Below, piece after piece: positions 46,830 through 59,530 of a DNA stretch of 64,000 nt; the stretch's first letter is position 1, and every line of letters begins with the position of its first letter. Position numbers and translations under genes: made by a program. The notes below the pieces were generated by a model. That model saw only the letters and a program-made list of their open reading frames with translations. It was not told the origin of the DNA and searched no databases. Source of the stretch: Salticus scenicus (Eukaryota; Arthropoda; Arachnida; Araneae; Salticidae); NCBI GenBank assembly GCA_963930645.1, contig OZ005652.1, forward strand, positions 321,160,244-321,224,243, given 5' to 3'.

Positions 46830-47530
46830 ATTCTAAAATTCCATCATCTAAAAATGTGACCTAAGAGAACGTATGGGTTCAATGTCCCAATAGAGCTACG
46901 ATTTTCAAATAACTGAAGAATTGTTTTTTGTATTCACGCATATTTTTCACAGTCTTCTCAAAAAATTGGTATTTTAAAATTCCAGCATCTAAAAAAGTGA
47001 CCAAGGTGAGTGAAATGGGTTCAATGTCCCAATAGAGGTACGATTCAGGTAACTGAAGAATTGGTTTTTGTATTCACACATATTTTTCACAATCTTCTGA
47101 AAAAAATTATATTCTAAATTTCCAGCATCTAAAAAAGTGACCTAGGAGAGAGTATGGGTTCAATGTCCCAATAAAGTTACGATTGTCAGATAACTGAAGA
47201 ATTGGTTTTTGTATTCACACATAATTTTTACAATCTTCTCAAAAAATTTATATTCTAAATTTCCAGCATCTAAAAAATTGACCTAGGTGAATGGATGGGT
47301 TCAATGTCCCAATAGAGCTACGATTTTCAGATAACTGAAGAATTGGTTTTTTGTATTCACACATAATTTACACAATCTTCTCAAAAAATTCATATTTTAA
47401 AATTCCAGCATCTAAAAAATTGACCTAGGTGAATGGATGGGTTCAATGTCCCAATACAGCTACGATTTTCAGGTAACTGAAGAATTAGTTTTTGTACTCG
47501 CACATAATTTTCAGAATCTTCTCAACAAAA
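46830..47530. repeat. 142 bp tandem repeat, five units
   Basis: GGGTTCAATGTCCCAATA recurs at about 46876, 47019, 47157, 47298 and 47438, with GAAGAATTGGTTTTTGTATTC and TTCCAGCATCTAAAAAA between, giving a period of 139-143 bp. The units are ~90% alike by eye. It is unrelated to the other arrays. Confidence 0.9.
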
Positions 47531-47624
47531 AATTTTAATAACCCCTGGGAAATACAAATCTATTCTTTTTGTCTAAAAAGAGGGGGGGGGGGGGAGAAAG
47601 AAAGAATTGTGCACATAAAGAAAA

Positions 47625-47765
47625 AGAAAGTGGTTAGGGCTAACTGACAGCATTTAGGTATTGTGCCTTTAGGAGATTCGATTCAGAGGAGGAAGGGGGG
47701 GGGGGGAAGTTACTGGACGGGGTAATAGTCCGTATTTAATCAAATTTCCTTAAGAGACTGCAACA
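47625..47765 (-). mobile_element. Degenerate SINE fragment
   Basis: It shares order and words with the 3' half of the 43190-43415 SINE (GGGTAATAGTCCGTATTTA against GGGTCATAGCCCGTATTTA), interrupted by an expanded G run at 47693-47706. The head is missing. Confidence 0.55.
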
Positions 47766-50115
47766 CTGAAATATTAATTTTTTTATCATGCATAACATAT
47801 CGATTTTATCAAATAGAAAGTAGTCCGATTTCAAGAAGCCCTGTATGTATATTGTTTATATATTGTATATGTACATTTTAATGCAATTAAATTTTATTTA
47901 TTAAAAATATGACATGACACAACTGAAAAATCCTTTTCAAGCATTTCCATTGACAGTCTGCAATGTATTTAATTTATTTATATGACACTGCATGCAAAAT
48001 ATTAATGCTATTCTTTACATTTTTTATAGAAGACATGATTTTATGATTTCTGAAAAGCATTTCTTTTCATGTTTAGTGTAGTAAAAGGGTATTGGAATGC
48101 ACTTTTGAAAATTTTAATACACTGGAATACTTTTTTGTGTCACTACTACTCATGAACAATCAATCTGTTAAATACTATTTTCGAAATTTTACCGTTTGTT
48201 TGCTTTCACATGTAAATTTTGTGATTCTTTTTTTTTTTTTTTTTTTCTGGCATTCACAATAAAACGTCAAATTATGCGTAAAAATTTTAACTAAATTAGA
48301 GGCAGCTCTAAAAAATAATTAAAGTAATTGTAATATTGTAGCCTATTTATATTATTAAAAAAAATTAACATATAAATAATAATAAAATTGTAATGAAATT
48401 TAATAATATACAGAACTAAAAACCGAAATTTAATATTTAGAAATTAAAATAATATTGAATTAAAATTTATATTAACAATTCAAAATGTATTATTTAAAAT
48501 GTGTAAATATTTAACTAACTCTATATTAAGAAAATTTCTCGCAATTTAAAAATTATATGCTTTCTATCTGATTAATAAAAATGAGTAAATTTTCGCTTGA
48601 AAATTTTTGTTTAAAATTACAAGAATTCATTTATAGAACAAGAAAACAGCAAGTTCAAGTTTGATTCTTTGAAATTTAAAATCACAAAAAAAAGCATGTA
48701 ATCGTTGGAAGTTGAGAAGATCAGCAGTTTAATACAAAATTTTTATTTTTCATACTACGCGGTTCCGTTCTTTACTTTCTCTGCTCACCGAATTCCGCAA
48801 GTGTTTGCCCCTTCTCTCATATTTTAGATGTCTATAATTAAAAATAGTCAAGTAAAAATAATTTACAATGAAATTTTATCATAACTAAAACGAATATTGT
48901 CTCTATTAGGAAATAATTATTATAATATTTAATGATTTAACTGTCACTATACGTGCATACGATACCACAAAAAAAATATTATATTTATTTATATTTCCTT
49001 TCTCTTTATATATTTAATACCAACTGTATCCGCGTAAATAATTTCAGTAATAGTGAAGGTATGTGGTTACGGATATAAAAGTGGTTATATTCACGATACT
49101 TCTGAAAATATTAGACTTGTAATAGAAAATATATTGGCATTCAAATTTAAAATATCGTTGTCACTTAAAAACATGAGAATATTAACAGCATAATAAACAG
49201 CATAATCTCGCACATAGCGTCTGTATTTAATAAGAAAATAAAAAACCTGCAACATTTATTGCATAATAGCGACGTCACAAGAGCACGTGATCCGACAAAA
49301 ACACTTTTTTAACTGTATTAATGGAAATGTACCACTGTGTTATTATTATTTTTTTCAATGTATTTGTAACATGATATTTGTGAGTACCCTTACGAAAGAA
49401 ATTAATCTTTAAAATATAGTTTTAAATGTTAGATTTCAAAATTTTATGAGCGAGATGAAATTATTGTAGTAAATGAATATTTCTTAATTTAACATGCTGA
49501 ACCGAAAATTGAAAAGAATTATTTTCAAACAAAGTTTTGCGCAAATTTTGTATAAATTTATGTAACTTAGTTAAATAATGACCTATAATTGAAAAACATT
49601 TCAAGTCGGTCGGATCACCATATCTAAGTTGAATTAGGTAAAAACTTTAAGCTGTAGAGGGGAAGAAAAAAACCTATAGTTTAATCTTTATTTTTGAATG
49701 CACCATTAGAGAAAGAAAAATCGATGCTTTTAAACATAGTAACAAAAAAATTGATTGAACAAGTTGTTACAGATAAGGTCAGTTAAAAAACTACTTTGAA
49801 ATAAATGCTCAAAACACACATACAAAAATCTTTCTTAAAAAATACATAAAAATTATAACGATGGGCAATTTTTTGCTTTATGTGAACCGTCAAAGTGGGT
49901 AAAAATGAGACTGACTAATTCTGCTAACATTTATTGCATTACTTTTCTCGATATAAGATGGCAATTTTAAAACTAGAAACGTTCACGACCATTACATGCA
50001 TAGAAGAGATGATACATCAGAACGATGGTTTTCTGGAAAAACAACGGCTAAGGGAAGATATTCGTAAGTTGACTATGAACGTTTTCTAGAGCGACGTTTT
50101 TATTTGAAAACTTTG
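47766..50115. other. No gene recognised
   Basis: AT-rich sequence without convincing frames, RNA genes or repeats. 48225-48246 is a T run. Confidence 0.5.
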
Positions 50116-50119
50116 TTAA

Positions 50120-50506
50120 CACGTTGAGCGCCATGTCAGCCATTCTAGATTCTAGACATTTCGTCATATGTCTCTAAGTACTGAAGGAATCATCTTGAAA
50201 CTTTAGGAGTATGCAGACCATGTTATACTTCAAATATTTCAGTGAAAGTTTTACCCCGAAAGTAAAAGCAGTACCAATAAAAATTTAAAACGTTGAGCGC
50301 CCTGTCAGCCATCGGTGGCTGACAGTGTCAAATAAAATATAAAGCCGCGTCAACGATCAGTTGCGGATATAAAATAGGATATAAAACTAAAAATATTACA
50401 TTTAATGATTGAAAATTTGTTAAAATTTGCTTAATTTTTATTTATTACAGGAGGAATCATTTTGGAATTTTAATGGATTTCAAGAATTTGCGTGGAGCTC
50501 AAAGTG
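50120..50506. mobile_element. piggyBac-type MITE with internal hairpin
   Basis: TTAA lies at 50116-50119 and 50507-50510. The inverted ends are CACGTTGAGCGCCATG and CACTTTGAGCTCCACG. A second, internal copy of the end (CGTTGAGCGCCCTGTCAGCC, 50291-50310) leads into a perfect 10 bp stem with a 4-base loop at 50302-50325 (CTGTCAGCCA/TGGCTGACAG). A right-end copy is at 30770-30873. No coding sequence. Confidence 0.87.
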
Positions 50507-50649
50507 TTAAATAATGTTTACAGAATTTCAGACCATACAAAATATGTTCCATGGGTTAGTTTTCAAACATGAGTATCTCTCACAACGCTAGTGAAAATTT
50601 TATTCGTAAAGAGATAGATTCTCAGATCTACAAAATGAACAGCAGTGGC

Positions 50650-53235
50650 AGTAATACATTTTTACCATGTCATTACCATGTTTTTATTAACTTCGATTCT
50701 TGTTTGTGGGTTTGTGGGTTTGTGTGTTTGTCAGGGACAAATCTTGCAATCGATTTTTAACTAACTTCCCGAATAGCTAGATATTTGAAATTTTCAGGAC
50801 AGCTCACAACACGGTGACAATACATTTTTCTAATAATTTTAGTCAACTATTTCAAGTCCCGCTGCCTTCGGCAGCGCTTATATGATTCGACAGAAAATTT
50901 ATTTAACTAACTTCCCGACTAGCTAGACATTTAAAACTTTCAGAATAGTTCAGAACACGGTGAAAATGCATTTTTTTAATACCTTTAGCCAACTGTTTCG
51001 TGTTCCTGCTGCCTTCGGCAGCGTTATCAGTACAAAGCTTGCAATCGATTTTTCACTAACTTTCCGACTAGCTAGACATTTGAAACTTTCAGGACAGCTC
51101 ACAACATGGTGACAATACATTTTTCTAATAATTTTAGCCAACTATTTCAGGTCCCGCTGCCTTCGGCAGCGCTTATAAAATTCGACAGAACATTTATTTA
51201 ACTAACTTCCCGACTAGCTAGACATTTGAAATTTTCAGAATAGTTCAGAACACGGTGGAAATGCATTTTTTTAATACCTTTAGCCAACTGTTTCGTGTTC
51301 CTGCTGCCTTCGGCAGCGTTATCAGTACAAAGCTTGCAATCGATTTTTCACTAACTTTCCGACTAGCTAGACATTTGAAACTTTCAGGACAGCTCCCAAC
51401 ACGGTGACAATACATTTTTCTAATAATTGTAGTCAACTGTTTCAGGTCCCGCTGCCTTCGGCAGCGCTTATATAATTTGACAGAACATTTATATTTTTAT
51501 TAACTTCGGTTCTTGTTTGTGGGTTTGTGGGTTTGTGTGTTTGTCAGGGACAAATCTTGCAATCGATTTTTAACTAACTTCCCGACTAGCTAGATATTTG
51601 AAATTTTCAGGACAGCTCACAACACGGTGACAATACATTTTACTAATAATTTTAGTCAGCTATTTCAAGTCCCGCTGACTTCGGCAGCGCTTATATGATT
51701 CGACAGAAAATTTATTTAACTAACTTCCCGACTAGCTAGACATTTGAAACTTTCAGAATAGTTCAGAACAGGGTAAAAATGCATTTTCTTAAAACCTTTA
51801 GCCAACTGTTTCGGGTTCCTGCTGCCTTCGGCAGCGTTATCAGTACAAACTTTGCAATCGATTTATCACTAACTTTCCGACTAGCTAGACATATGAAATT
51901 TTCAGGACAGCTCATAACACGGTGACAATACATTTTTCTAATAATTTTAGTCAACTATTTCAAGTCCCGCTGCCTTCGGCAGCGCTTATATGATTCGACA
52001 GAAAATTTATTTAACCAACTTCCCGACTAGCTAGACATTTGAAACTTTCAGAATAGTTCAGAACACGGTGAAAATGCATTTTCTTAAAACCTTTAGCCAA
52101 CTGTTTCAGGTTCCTGCTGCCTTCGGCAGCGTTATCAGTACAAAGCTTGCAATCGATTTTTCACTAACTTTCCGACTAGCTAGACATTTGAAACTTTTAG
52201 GACAGCTCACAACACGGTGACAATACATTTTTCTAATAATTTTAGTCAACTATTTCAGGTCCCGCTGCCTTCGGCAGCGCTTATATAATTCGACAGAACA
52301 TTTATTTAACTAACTTCCCGACTAGCTAGACATTTAAAATTTTCAGAATAGTTCAGAACACGGTGAAAATGCATTTTTTTAATACCTTTAGTCAACTGTT
52401 TCGGGTTCCTGCTGCTTTCGGCAGCGTTATCAGTACAAAGCTTGCAATCCATTTTTCACTAACTTTCCGACTAGCTAGACATTTGAAACTTTTAGGACAG
52501 CTCACAACACGGTGATAATACATTTTTCTAATAATTATAGTTAACTATTTCAGGTCCCGCTGCCTTCGGCAGCGCTTATATAATTCGACAGAACATTTAT
52601 TTAACTAACTTCCAGACTAGCTAGACATTTAAAATTTTCAGAATAGTTCAGAACACGGTGAAAATGCATTTTTTAAATACCTTTAGCCAACTGTTTGGGT
52701 TTCTGCTGCCTTCGGCAGCGTTACCAGTACAAAGCTTGCAATCGATTTTTCACTAACTTCCCGACTAGCTAGATATTTGAAACTTTTTGGATAGCTCAGA
52801 ACACGGTGGCAATATATTTTTTTAATACTTTTAGTCAACTGTTTCAGGTCCCTACTGCCTTCGGCAGCGTTCATATGATTCAACAGAAAATTTATTAAAC
52901 TAACTTCCCGAGTAGCTAGTTATTTGAAACTTTCGGAACAGTTCAGAATACGGTGAAAATGCTTTTTAAAAATATTTTTATCCGATTGCTTCGGGACCCT
53001 GCTGCCTTCGGCAGCGTTTCCAGTACAAAGCTTGCAATCAACTTTTAACTAACTTCCCGGCTAGATAGCCATTTGAAACTTTTATAATAGCTCAAAAGAC
53101 GATAGCAAGGAATTTTTTTAATACTTTTATCCAATTGCTGGGGTTCCGGCTGCCTTCAGTAGCGTTTATATGATTCAACGGAAAATTAAAAAACATGGTT
53201 TATAAAATTTTTTTTATCTTATAATTATTTAATAT
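50650..53235 (-). repeat. GCTGCC satellite element, minus orientation
   Basis: About seventeen monomers with the GCTGCCTTCGGCAGC palindrome and the same 295 bp two-part unit as at 12495-14165, read on the other strand. The divergent monomers at the right end (52900-53190) match, in order, those at the left end of the other array. The (GTTTGTGG)n-type segment with TTAACTTCGATTCTTG occurs at 50688-50745 and again inside at 51497-51550, so two element ends are joined. Open frames of 63 residues here are repeat translations. Confidence 0.9.
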
Positions 53236-54056
53236 AAAGAAGTAAACACTGTAAATTTTTATTAAAATACCTATTCACAAAATCAGATGCTGTAGTAAAA
53301 ATAATGCTTACTTAAAATAAATGCGTGTCTTAAAAACTGTCAAAGTTTAAAGGTATTGAGTAAAGAGACATTATTCAACAGAGCAACCTAGGCACAAACG
53401 CCATAAAAGTTCCATGAAATTTCAAACAGATTTTTCTTTCTTAAAAAGGGATAACTTTACCGTAATGAACCTTCTTAACAATATGACACTCTTCGATAAT
53501 AACTACAGTTTCCACATAAATTTGACTTAATGGAAGAAAAACTCGAAATATTTCTGTATATTTGAAAGGACAATTTTTTATTTACTAAGATTTTAATATT
53601 TTTTTTCATTCTTTCATTTTATTTCACCCATATGTGTGCCGGAACAAAAATAATTTTATAGAAAATGCTTTTATGAAACTTTAAAAGGCTTTGTTCTTTG
53701 TAGAAATGATAGTTCAAACTTGCTTCAGACTTCATGCTTAAAAAAGAAAAAAGAACAAGATGTAATAAAAGAATAAATGAAACTATTTTAAATGTTGAAA
53801 AATAAAAATAAAAATATATGCATACTGATTTCCTAAAACTGAAAATAAATGTCTAATAAAATCAAATTATTATGAAATTGAAATATACATGTTGATGCTT
53901 TAAAATTTATTTTATTTTTATAATTTTGTAGCAGAAAAGGTTACACATCTGTTCTCCCTGAAAAAGTATTTTCATTACGGAAAATAATTTAGCATTCAAC
54001 TGAATTTTTGTAAACCTTGGCATAAAATTTTAGAGACATTTGATTATAGCCATGTT
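53236..54056. other. No gene recognised
   Basis: AT-rich sequence with no coding pattern or repeat that I can identify. Confidence 0.5.
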
Positions 54057-54060
54057 TTAA

Positions 54061-54580
54061 TCCATTACCCGCTGGTGTTGCGTTCACACAACACCAGAAA
54101 TAATTGCGTTTAACAGTTAACTAAAAATGTTTCTTTTTTTTATATTAAGTATTTTTTTTAAGTAAAATAAGGATAGATGTTTATTTGTTTATTACAAAAA
54201 TTTGATCTAAAAAAAGGTTTAAGTTTAAAAATGGATTTCAAACTTGAAACACATTTCAAGTGAAAAGTTTTAAAAATCTTCATATTTGAATGAGTTTACA
54301 TAACTTGTAAAAAAAATTTTCACAATAAAATAATTACTTTTGTAGTTATCTGTAGTTTATTCTGTTTTGTGCTCCCTCAAGAAATTTTCCGTAAACATTT
54401 ATTTGTATTCATTCTACACTCTTATTCCACTGAAGTTGTAGAAATGCAACACCCTGTATTTAGTAAGATAAGACTAATTTTAATGATTTTATTTTAAATT
54501 ATTGTTATATATGATTCAAATATAAGTAATACTGTATTTAGAAAAAAAAAGCATTATTTCGTGTTTTGGCGGTTAACGGG
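54061..54580. mobile_element. piggyBac-type MITE, 520 bp
   Basis: TTAA lies at 54057-54060 and 54581-54584. The ends TCCATTACCCGC and CCCGTTAACCGC pair as inverted repeats. Near the left end is a 9 bp stem (CTGGTGTTG/CAACACCAG, 54072-54097). Near the right end ACTGAAGTTGTAGAAATGCA aligns with the subterminal palindrome of the 3215-5016 element, so the two are related families. Confidence 0.83.
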
Positions 54581-55454
54581 TTAAAAAAAATTTTAAGAAA
54601 TCATAAAAAAAAAAGGTGTGCATTTATTTTATTTTACACTGTGCTTTTGGACTAAGCAAAAAATTAAAAAAATTAAAAAGAAATAAAAAGTAAATAATAT
54701 AAAAAAATAAATAAAATATAAGGTAAAGCTAGGAGAGTTTGCGCACAATTAAGCAGAATATTATAAAAAAAATCCAAATACTCATATTTTGATAAAATAC
54801 TGGTACATTATTTTGAATTGATCCTTCTTCTATGTTTTTCCATTACTATTTTGTTGTTTTGCTGTGGTTTAAAACAACAGCTGTAATAAAACCGAGAGAG
54901 CTATTTTGCGCAACATCTCCTTATAAGGTAGGAGTTATTGTGCACATAGGTAGGTGAGACTGCGCTTAATCATTACTACAATTAAATTGTTAACCTATAT
55001 ATTAATAGGCAATCATGAAATTTGCGGTACACTTTCAACATATTAAGTAAGGGAGAAGAGGATTGAAAATAGTATCATTTGAAAGGTATGATTAGCCAGA
55101 TTTGCAGAATACAAAAATAATTTTATTAGGATGTCAAGAAGGTATTTAAAATTACTTTTATATTTTATACACATATTTTTTTTTTGTATTAAAAAATTCC
55201 TAAAGAAGAAAGTAGTTAAATCTGGCAATTTCTTAAAATTCAAATAAAACCATGGACACAGTAATTTGTAAGGAAAATTCTTAAACTCTCGACTACAGTT
55301 TTTTCATTCTAAGAGGCAATGGCTATTAAAGTGGTAAAAATGGTTATGAGTGAATGAGTGTGGTAGATCAAAGTTTTATGCTATTGAAAATATACGCAAA
55401 TTAAAAAAGGATTTGCTTTATGAAAGTTCTAATTTTTTTTCCTAATTTATTTAA

Positions 55455-55580
55455 GATCTAATTTCTTTCTTTTCTTTTCTTTTCTTTTCTTTTGTTTTCT
55501 TTTGTTTTCTTTTCTTTTTCTTTTTCTTTTCTTTTCTTTTTCTTTTTCTTTCTCTTTCCCTTTTCTTTTTCTTTTTATTG
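55455..55580. repeat. CTTTT microsatellite
   Basis: An imperfect (TTTTC)n tract of ~120 bases with occasional G and extra T. Confidence 0.92.
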
Positions 55581-56320
55581 TGATTTACATCAGCTCTAAT
55601 TTAAAGACATATTTTTAAACTAAAATCTAATTAACTGAATTAACTAAAATTGACAACCTATTTTTTAAAAAATGGATTTAGTACTATATCTTCTGCATAT
55701 ATAAGAAGAAAATATAAGATTCGGAAAAAATTCGATTTCCGGTTTCGATGGATTTACACGTTTTGAAATTTCCTTGCATTTCAATTAATTGAAAATTGAC
55801 ATCTTATTATTATTATTTTTTTTTAAGTGAATTTACTATTAGTTTTTGCATATATAACAAGAAAGTAGGAGATACGGAAAAAATCGATTTCCGGTTTTCG
55901 ACGAATTTACACGCTTTGATATTTCCTTGCATTTGAATTAACAGAAATTGATTACTTATTTTTTAAAAAGAGGATTTATTATTCGATTTTCTGCATATAT
56001 AAGTAGAAAGTATAATATTTAGAAAAATTTTAAATTTCGATTATCGATGAGGTCACACGTTTTGAGATTTCCTGAACTTAATTGGACCATTTTTAGAAAA
56101 TGTCTACCTTTTTGAGTTTGAACACTGTACTTCATGAACCAATGGATATAACTTAATCGAACTTGGTATTTCGTTGGACCTTTGTTTGAATTGGTACGAT
56201 TAGCTTTTGGGCTATATCACTGAATCCTCCACTTTCTGTTTTCCTCTCATTTCAGAAAAGGCTCAGCATCTATGTTTTGCTTTGCTTTGGTAAAAGTGGT
56301 CGAGTTTTGACCACTGGGCG
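55581..56320. repeat. Loose ~160 bp tandem repeats
   Basis: CTGCATATATAAG-AGAAAGTA with CGATTTCCGGTTTTCGA and TTACACGTTTTGAAATTTCCTTGCATTT recurs at about 55692, 55848 and 55991, three degenerate units of ~150 bp. It resembles the other array monomers in style but not sequence. Confidence 0.65.
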
Positions 56321-56755
56321 ATACTAGTAATAATAATTGCGCTTAAATGACATTGTTGTAAGGTATTTGTAGACAAGTATTTTTGTATTGGGAGTGAATA
56401 TTTGAATTCAGTAATTGAAAAATCAGAAATTTAAAGAAATTTAAAAAGAACTAGAAAAATTCATTTAAAGAAAAAATATTAAAAAAACAGGAAAAAGAAC
56501 AAGACCAGATGACTTTCACAAGATTTGCCAAGTTGAAAAGGAAATGTAAAATAACATTAAGTTACTAGATAACAATTTAATTAAAATTAGTACATTTCCG
56601 TTTCAACTTGAATGGTTTCTTGCTTGCCGAACGAATCTCTAGTTGTCCACAATGATTGCATTTATTGTTGTAAATTGTGAAGCTAACCACAAGTGAGCCT
56701 GTTCGAGAAAAATTGACGTGCAATGCATTTCTGAGACAAAAACACGGGTAGCACA

Positions 56756-56935
56756 CAGTGTACCAGATCTGGCGGATTTTTTATTCAGTAATCAGCATTA
56801 ATTTTTAATTCTAACATTTTCCTAATCAGTCTTAAACTCGATAATCTATTACTATATATAAAACATCACTTCTCGAAATTATTGGTGTTTATTGAATAAA
56901 AAATCAAGCCATATCTGGCAACGCTGATAGCACAG
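56756..56935. mobile_element. MITE of the TTGCCAAAT family
   Basis: CAGTGTACCAGATCTGGC at the left and CAGCGTTGCCAGATATGGC inverted at the right, followed inward on both sides by GATTTTTTATTCA. The right half resembles 20430-20510 (ATATCACTCGTCAAAATTATTGG). Confidence 0.75.
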
Positions 56936-57308
56936 CATGTATGCAATGATATATAGCTAGTCTCGCCCACTTTTAAGTCCAGAATCCACCCACCGTTTAT
57001 TATTTATTAAAGTTTTTTTTTTTTTCTTTCCTCAAAATCTTTCGCACAAAAATCTAAATTTCACTTGGTTAGAAGTAAATCGTTTCAATTTAAAATCCTT
57101 TATGTAAATTTAGTTTAATGTATCTTATTGAAATTTTGACGATTACAATCTTTAAAAAGAAGTTTGAAAGGCTGATATTTTTTGCATGCATTAAGTTTTA
57201 TCGCTTCTATTTAAGCAACTGACTTTGCACAAAACTTGAGTATCATACTTGAATATGTTGCAAAACTAAACGCCACACAATAACATTTAAATATTTTGCG
57301 ATAAAGTA

Positions 57309-57527
57309 TCATAAATAACAGTAACATTCGATAGGTAAATCCCACCATAGGCGTGGTTTTTGTCGACCGTGCCACTCCTGAATATTGTTCAGTTTCAGAT
57401 TCTGGGGACAGTCTCCAAAAGGATGCACTGCCTCGAATGCTTTGAACTAGTCCAGGCGCTTGTCGAAGTTATTTTCTTGGTACAGCTCCAGAGATTCAAT
57501 AACAAACTCATTCTCCTTTTTTGTCAT
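57309..57527 (-). pseudogene. Unidentified coding-like frame with one stop
   Basis: From ATG at 57527 the frame reads MTKKENEFVIESLELYQENN, FDKRLD, a TAG stop, then FKAFEAVHPFGDCPQNLKLN and NIQEWHGRQKPRLWWDLPIE, ending at a TGA (73 codons). The composition is strikingly protein-like (charged/aromatic mix, GC-richer than the flanks) on both sides of the TAG, which suggests a conserved protein that lost function recently. I do not recognise the family. It lies inside the possible 3.2 kb element and may be part of its protein. Confidence 0.5.
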
Positions 57528-57955
57528 TACCAATAAGCTGCGAAACCTTTATTAGTATAGAATTTTATAAAATTAATGAGCGATATCTCATAAATAGCAA
57601 AACTCTCCTATTTTGATAGGAGAGATTGCGTACTGTTTTATTCAACAATTATAGAAAATATTAGGATTCGTATCGTTAGTCTAGATTAGTAGCTTTTGAG
57701 AAATTGTTTAATTTTAAAATACATTGTATTGCTATAATTTTTTAGAAATTCTTAGGAAAATTTATGAAAATTAAACCGTTTATTTTTGAAAACGAGATAA
57801 AATAACCACGTTTTATCTTAAACTCTTGAAGCAATCAATATGCACGTTCAAGCTGGCACTTTACTATGGATGTTGTACACCCACCTGAAGTCTCATCTCG
57901 CATTTTCTACTAAGTGCGCAATCTCTCTTAATTTTTTTTACCTTACTTAATAATT

Positions 57956-58754
57956 TATAGACATATTAAAAAATATAAAAGGCATTCAATGTTTAGACAC
58001 TTTGAAAAGGAATTTAAGCAAATATTAAACAAAGTGATTATATTAAGCAAAGTGAAATATTAAGCATTTTAAGTAAATATTAAGCAAATTTGGAACATGA
58101 AATGCAATGGGTGAAAATATTTGAATTCGATAGGTAATAACAATTGTTTGTTAAAACCTCGAAACAAACAAAAATAAATAATCGGAGAAGATGTGCGAAA
58201 ATCAGATGCTAAAATCAGAAAGTAAATGTACTTACAAAATTGCAGTAACTTTTAATAGGTTTAAGAAGTCTATTGATAATGTGTGATATAAAAATCAAAT
58301 TAAAAATAAAAAAATAAGACAAGAAAAATCTCGATTCTGCTGGATGTACAATGATAGACGATTTCTAAAGTTAACAATCTAAAATTCAAAGTCTGACAGA
58401 CTTTATATATCATTTTTTGACATATTTGGGAAATTACTGCAATAAATTGTTTGAAATGGAAATGAAAAAACCGCAGCTAAAACAACGGCAGAAATCCCTA
58501 AATATGCAAGAGCATTGAAAGTGTTTGACAAATGGATCACATAGGCGCACAGAGAAATTCAATACTAAATAAAAAGCGTAACTTAAACGAGGTTCATTGA
58601 CACGACATGGATCGATAAAAGACAACATTATTTATTCTACATCAAGATATCTCATAAAAAAACAAAATGGCACTGTCTCAGAAGTTTACACACGAAGAAA
58701 TTTTCGGATTACCAGTGAAAATTAATTAATTTTGGAACGTAAGATGCCACGGGC
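57956..58754. other. No gene recognised
   Basis: AT-rich DNA with a short GTAAATATTAAGCAAA-like repetition (58010-58090). No convincing frame. Confidence 0.5.
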
Positions 58755-58905
58755 AGTGTTACCAGATCTGGTGGATTTTTTATTCAATAATCGCCAACAA
58801 ATTTGAGAAGTGCTATTTGATGCACATAACAAACTCTCAATATTTGAAGTGATTAGGAAAATGTTACAATTAAAAATTATTGGGGATTATTGAACACTGA
58901 AAAAA
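58755..58905. mobile_element. MITE of the TTGCCAAAT family, shortened
   Basis: The left end CAGTGTTACCAGATCTGGTG matches 56756. The right end (TTAGGAAAATGTTACAATTAA, GATTATTGAACACTG) is the inverse of the left interior of that copy. The middle differs. Confidence 0.7.
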
Positions 58906-59144
58906 ATTTTACTAACGTTCCTCAAGAACGTTGTGTAAATTCTCTCAATAAGCGTGTGGAAAGAGTTAAGGTTTTAGAATACACTGTTCTTTTGAGCAAC
59001 TTTACACATCTTGTTTGAGAAACATTACAAGATAATCGGGAGAAAACAATTATATAGGACTTGCAGAGGATGATATTTGCTAAAAAGCTGACCAATTGGG
59101 TTGCATTACTTCCCATCTGAAGTCATTGCCTAGCGGAAGCGAAA

Positions 59145-59270
59145 ATGAGCGAAATCGAGATCTACCCATCTCTGCTAGCAACAGCAAGCATACCTTTTGA
59201 GGCGGGAAGAACGAAAATTGAAGTACGAGTATTAGAAATTGGAAATGATTTAACTATCGTTAAGTGTTAA
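59145..59270 (+). CDS. Short unidentified frame in a GC-richer patch
   Basis: ATG in a favourable context (GAAAATGAGC) opens 41 codons: MSEIEIYPSLLATASIPFEA, then GRTKIEVRVLEIGNDLTIVKC. The surrounding 59120-59230 is clearly GC-richer than its neighbours. It could be a first exon or a transposon relic; I see no strong donor and no family match. Low confidence. Confidence 0.25.
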   Translation: MSEIEIYPSLLATASIPFEAGRTKIEVRVLEIGNDLTIVKC

Positions 59271-59530
59271 TGAGATCTTAACCCATCCTTAATTAAATCA
59301 TTTATATTTTCTAAAATTTTTCTAAGGATTATTTCTCAAACTGCTAAATATATAATAAAAATAAATATGAATAGCGTTTCAAGAGAACGTATTAAAAATT
59401 TGAAGAATGTTATACGTCCATAATAATTTTTTAAATACTAGTAACTCTACAATAAATTTTCTAAGAATTTTGTATACAGTTCTAACGTACACCATAATCA
59501 ATTAATTTTTATGATGCACATTGTTATATA

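Larger units (their letters stand above)
54722..57955. mobile_element. Possible unclassified 3.2 kb element
   Basis: The edges face inward with a similar sequence: AAGGTAAAGCTAGGAGAGTTTGCGCAC at the left, and at the right, inverted, AAGGTAAAAAA, then AAGAGAGATTGCGCAC. The motif GGAGAGATTGCG or a close form also occurs near 54927-54970 and 57601-57635. Inside are a CTTTT microsatellite, a MITE and a broken reading frame. No transposase was recognised; boundaries and identity are tentative. Confidence 0.35.
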
